A DNA stretch of 23,633 nucleotides, taken from positions 80,001 through 103,633 of the forward strand of contig NW_026971455.1 of assembly GCF_963678635.1 (NCBI RefSeq), in the 5' to 3' direction. Below the pieces are notes generated by a model. It ran no database searches. It had not been told where the DNA came from and saw only the letters and a program-made list of their open reading frames with translations. Positions 21,613 through 23,633 of the stretch are shown one piece after another. Each line of letters begins with the position of its first letter. Position 1 is the stretch's first letter. Made by a program: the position numbers and the translations under genes. This DNA comes from Symsagittifera roscoffensis (taxonomy: Eukaryota; Xenacoelomorpha; Acoela; Convolutidae).

Positions 21613-22752
21613 AAACTGATTGATCCTGTCAGTTGCCATATGCTTGTCTGAAAGACTAAGCCATGCATGTGTAAGTGAAACTTGCAAAAGTGAAACCGCG
21701 AATGGCTCATTAAATCAGTTACTATCTAAAAGTTGAGTTACCTGTCAGATGAATAACTGCGGTAACCCTGCAGCTAATGCATGCAGATTGCGTGACTCCG
21801 GTCGCGAACTTTTACAAGAATTCACCGAGCGACCTGCTAAGTACGGGCGCATACCGGATGAATCCAAAGTAACTGAAAGATCCCAGATGGCTTAGGCCGG
21901 GGGACGCAGCTTCCGAATTTCTGAGCTATCAACCTATGATGGTAGTGTAACGGACTACCATGGTTGTGACGGCTAACGGGGAATCAGGGTTCGATTCCGG
22001 AGAGGGAGCCTTAGAAACGGCTACCACATCCAAGGAAGGCAGCAGGCACGCAAATTACCCACTCTCCGCACGAGGAGGTAGTGACGAGAAATAATGATAT
22101 GAGCCTTAATGGTTTGTAATCAGAATGGAAAGGATGCAAAAGCTCCTTTGATGATCGAGTAGAGGGCAAGTCTGGTGCCAGCAGCCGCGGTAATACCAGC
22201 CTCTACAAGCGTATGCAAAAGTTGCTGCGTTTAAAAAGCTCATAGTTGGATCTGTTTGAGTATAACGGTAACATGGTGGTTAGTTAACGCTTTCCACTCG
22301 TTACGCTCATCCTTCGCATCGAAGAAATACCTTGCACTTAAATGTGACGAGGTGTGGAAACGGTGTTTTCACTTTGAGAAAATTAGAGTGTTCAAAGCAT
22401 CCTTTGGGATTGAATAATCAAGCATGGAATAATGGAGAATGACCCGCGTTTTACTGATGCCGGTGGCTAAAGTGCGGTAATGATTGAAAGGAACAGCCGG
22501 GGGCATTTGTATTGCTACGTTAGAGGTGAAATTCTTGGATCGTGGCAAGACAAACTACTGCGAAAGCATTTGCCAAGAATGTTTTCATTAATCAAGAACG
22601 AAAGTTAGAGTATTGAAGAGGATTAGATACCCTCGTAATTCTAACCATAAACTATACCAACTTACGATTTGTCAAAGTCTCTTCTGACTTGGCAAGAAAT
22701 TAACCGGGAAACCAAAGTTTATTGGTTCCGGGGGAAGTATGGTTGCAAAATC

Positions 22753-22798
<46 letters not shown>

Positions 22799-23243
22799 GC
22801 GGCTTAATTTGACTCAACACGGGAAATCTCACCAGGTCCAGACATCTTAAGGATTGACAGATTGATGATCTTTCATGATTATATGGGCGGTGGTGCATGG
22901 CCGTTCTTAGTTAGTGGAGTGATCTGTCTGGTTAATTCCGATAACGAACGAGATCTTGATCATCTAAATAGTGCCATTCTCGTTAGAGTATTGGTTACTT
23001 CTTAGAGGTACTATGTGCAATTAAATAGCACAAGTGAAGTGAGGCTATAACAGGTCTGTGATGCCCTTAGATGTCCTGGACTGCACGCGCGCTACACTGG
23101 TGAATTTAAATTGAGGGATAACCTTGGCCTATATGGTCCGGGTAATCACCTAAAATTCATGAGCGTGAAGGGGATCGAATGTTGTAACTTGCATTCGTGA
23201 ACCAGGAATTCCTAGTACTCGGTAGTCAACAACTACTGGGGAT

Positions 23244-23283
<40 letters not shown>

Positions 23284-23369
23284 TGATTGGATGTTTAAGC
23301 AAGAATTGCGGAAGCCCGTCGCTGAGACTTCGGTCCTGGCAATAGGTGGAAGCGGATCGAGCTTAATTG

Positions 23370-23407
<38 letters not shown>

Positions 23408-23429
23408 GGAACCTGCGGAAGGATCAGTG
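21613..23429 (+). rRNA. 18S (small subunit) ribosomal RNA, complete
   Basis: This is the structural RNA of the 40S ribosomal subunit, transcribed by RNA polymerase I and cut from the 45S-type precursor. The 5' end was placed by aligning CTGATTGATCCTGTCAG (21616 onward) with the universal CTGGTTGATCCTGCCAG start. The 3' end was placed by GGATCAGTG aligning with the usual GGATCATTA, so both ends may be off by a few bases. Core motifs are present: GTGCCAGCAGCCGCGGTAA at 22175-22193, AAAGGAATTGACGG from 22760, TTGTACACACCGCCCGTCGC at 23258-23277 and GTCGTAACAAGG at 23386-23397. The length, about 1817 bases, is normal for an animal, with no intron or large expansion. Several usually stable places are divergent, for example GGATTAGATACCCTCGTAATTC near 22620-22642 and CACCAGGTCCAGACA near 22830, matching a fast-evolving lineage. 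I cannot name the taxon from memory. There are no breaks suggesting a pseudogene. Confidence 0.97.
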
Positions 23430-23633
23430 ACTAATGCCACTGTTTGAGCGAAGAGCCGGTCAGCTCATTAAATATGACCCGGTACGCAGTAGATCTTTTT
23501 GGAGATTTTGCTGAAAGGTGGTGGTGCATAATCAAGAAAGAGTCGGTGGTGCATGAGTGTAAGAGAGACGGTGGTGCATGAGACTGGGGATTGGCTCCCA
23601 GTCAAAGTAGCTTGCTCGGTGGTTGATGATAGC
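23430..23633 (+). other. Internal transcribed spacer 1 (5' part, cut by window end)
   Basis: This follows the 18S 3' end and is removed during pre-rRNA processing. An inverted pair, CCGGTCA (23456-23462) with TGACCCGG (23475-23482), forms a stem with one bulge. From about 23518 the word GGTGGTGCAT occurs three times (23519, 23545 and 23570), leading into the dispersed spacer element. No 5.8S sequence is reached before the window ends. Confidence 0.9.
23563..23633 (+). repeat. Dispersed spacer element, ITS1 copy
   Basis: GAGAGACGGTGGTGCATGA is followed by a hairpin at 23582-23603 (arms GACTGGG/CCCAGTC) and CAAAGTAGCTTGCTC. This closely matches the IGS block at 1801-1876, apart from eight extra bases in the IGS copy and a few changes near the end. 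The right end is cut by the window. A spacer element shared between ITS1 and the IGS is unusual. Confidence 0.8.

Noticed and set aside
21493-21687. 64-codon minus-strand open frame
   Set aside because: It overlaps the 5' end of the 18S gene on the opposite strand, so it is a shadow of the rRNA gene.

Overview
This window is eukaryotic nuclear ribosomal DNA read in the sense direction: a very long intergenic spacer (IGS), the 5' external transcribed spacer region, a complete 18S rRNA gene (about 21613-23429) and the first ~204 bases of ITS1. I see no supportable protein-coding gene, tRNA, 5S rRNA, CRISPR array or transposon. The 18S gene is about 1.8 kb, has the universal core motifs and no intron. 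Its conserved blocks look animal-type, but it is divergent enough that I cannot name a phylum; a fast-evolving invertebrate is a guess.

Layout. (1) 1-1781: ten complete 167/168-bp tandem units plus a partial eleventh, with a higher-order repeat of six units (1006 bp). (2) 1782-2424: a transition with a hairpin-bearing block that recurs in ITS1, a decayed array-1 unit, a strong 15-bp hairpin, a T28 tract, and a 21-bp motif that recurs beyond the far side of the next array. (3) 2425-19800: about 47.2 copies of a 368-bp unit, almost identical to one another. Marker variants recur in irregular blocks of roughly 8-11 units, which points to multi-unit amplification and unequal exchange. One stretch, 13182-15367, carries about 21 of the ~23 single-base indels I found in the array, plus an 11-bp deletion, and looks like poorly polished sequence. 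(4) 19801-20781: a decayed relative of the 368-bp unit, a diverged 187-bp repeat pair, A/T homopolymers, and unassigned spacer. (5) 20782-21495: a 357-bp tandem duplication in which each half holds two older sub-repeats, giving four copies of a three-hairpin cassette. (6) 21496-21612: the 18S-proximal leader. (7) 18S rRNA. (8) ITS1 start.

The most interesting signal is a 22-nt hairpin element (stem roughly GACTGG/CCAGTC) found six times: in the IGS, four times upstream of 18S, and in ITS1. It includes a compensatory A-T to C-G stem change between copies, which suggests constraint on RNA structure. The IGS and ITS1 copies share nearly identical sequence across about 60-70 bp. The copies may be parts of a structured spacer element spread through the transcribed and non-transcribed spacers; their function is unknown. 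The many 67-residue open frames in the 368-bp array are by-products of repetition, not genes.
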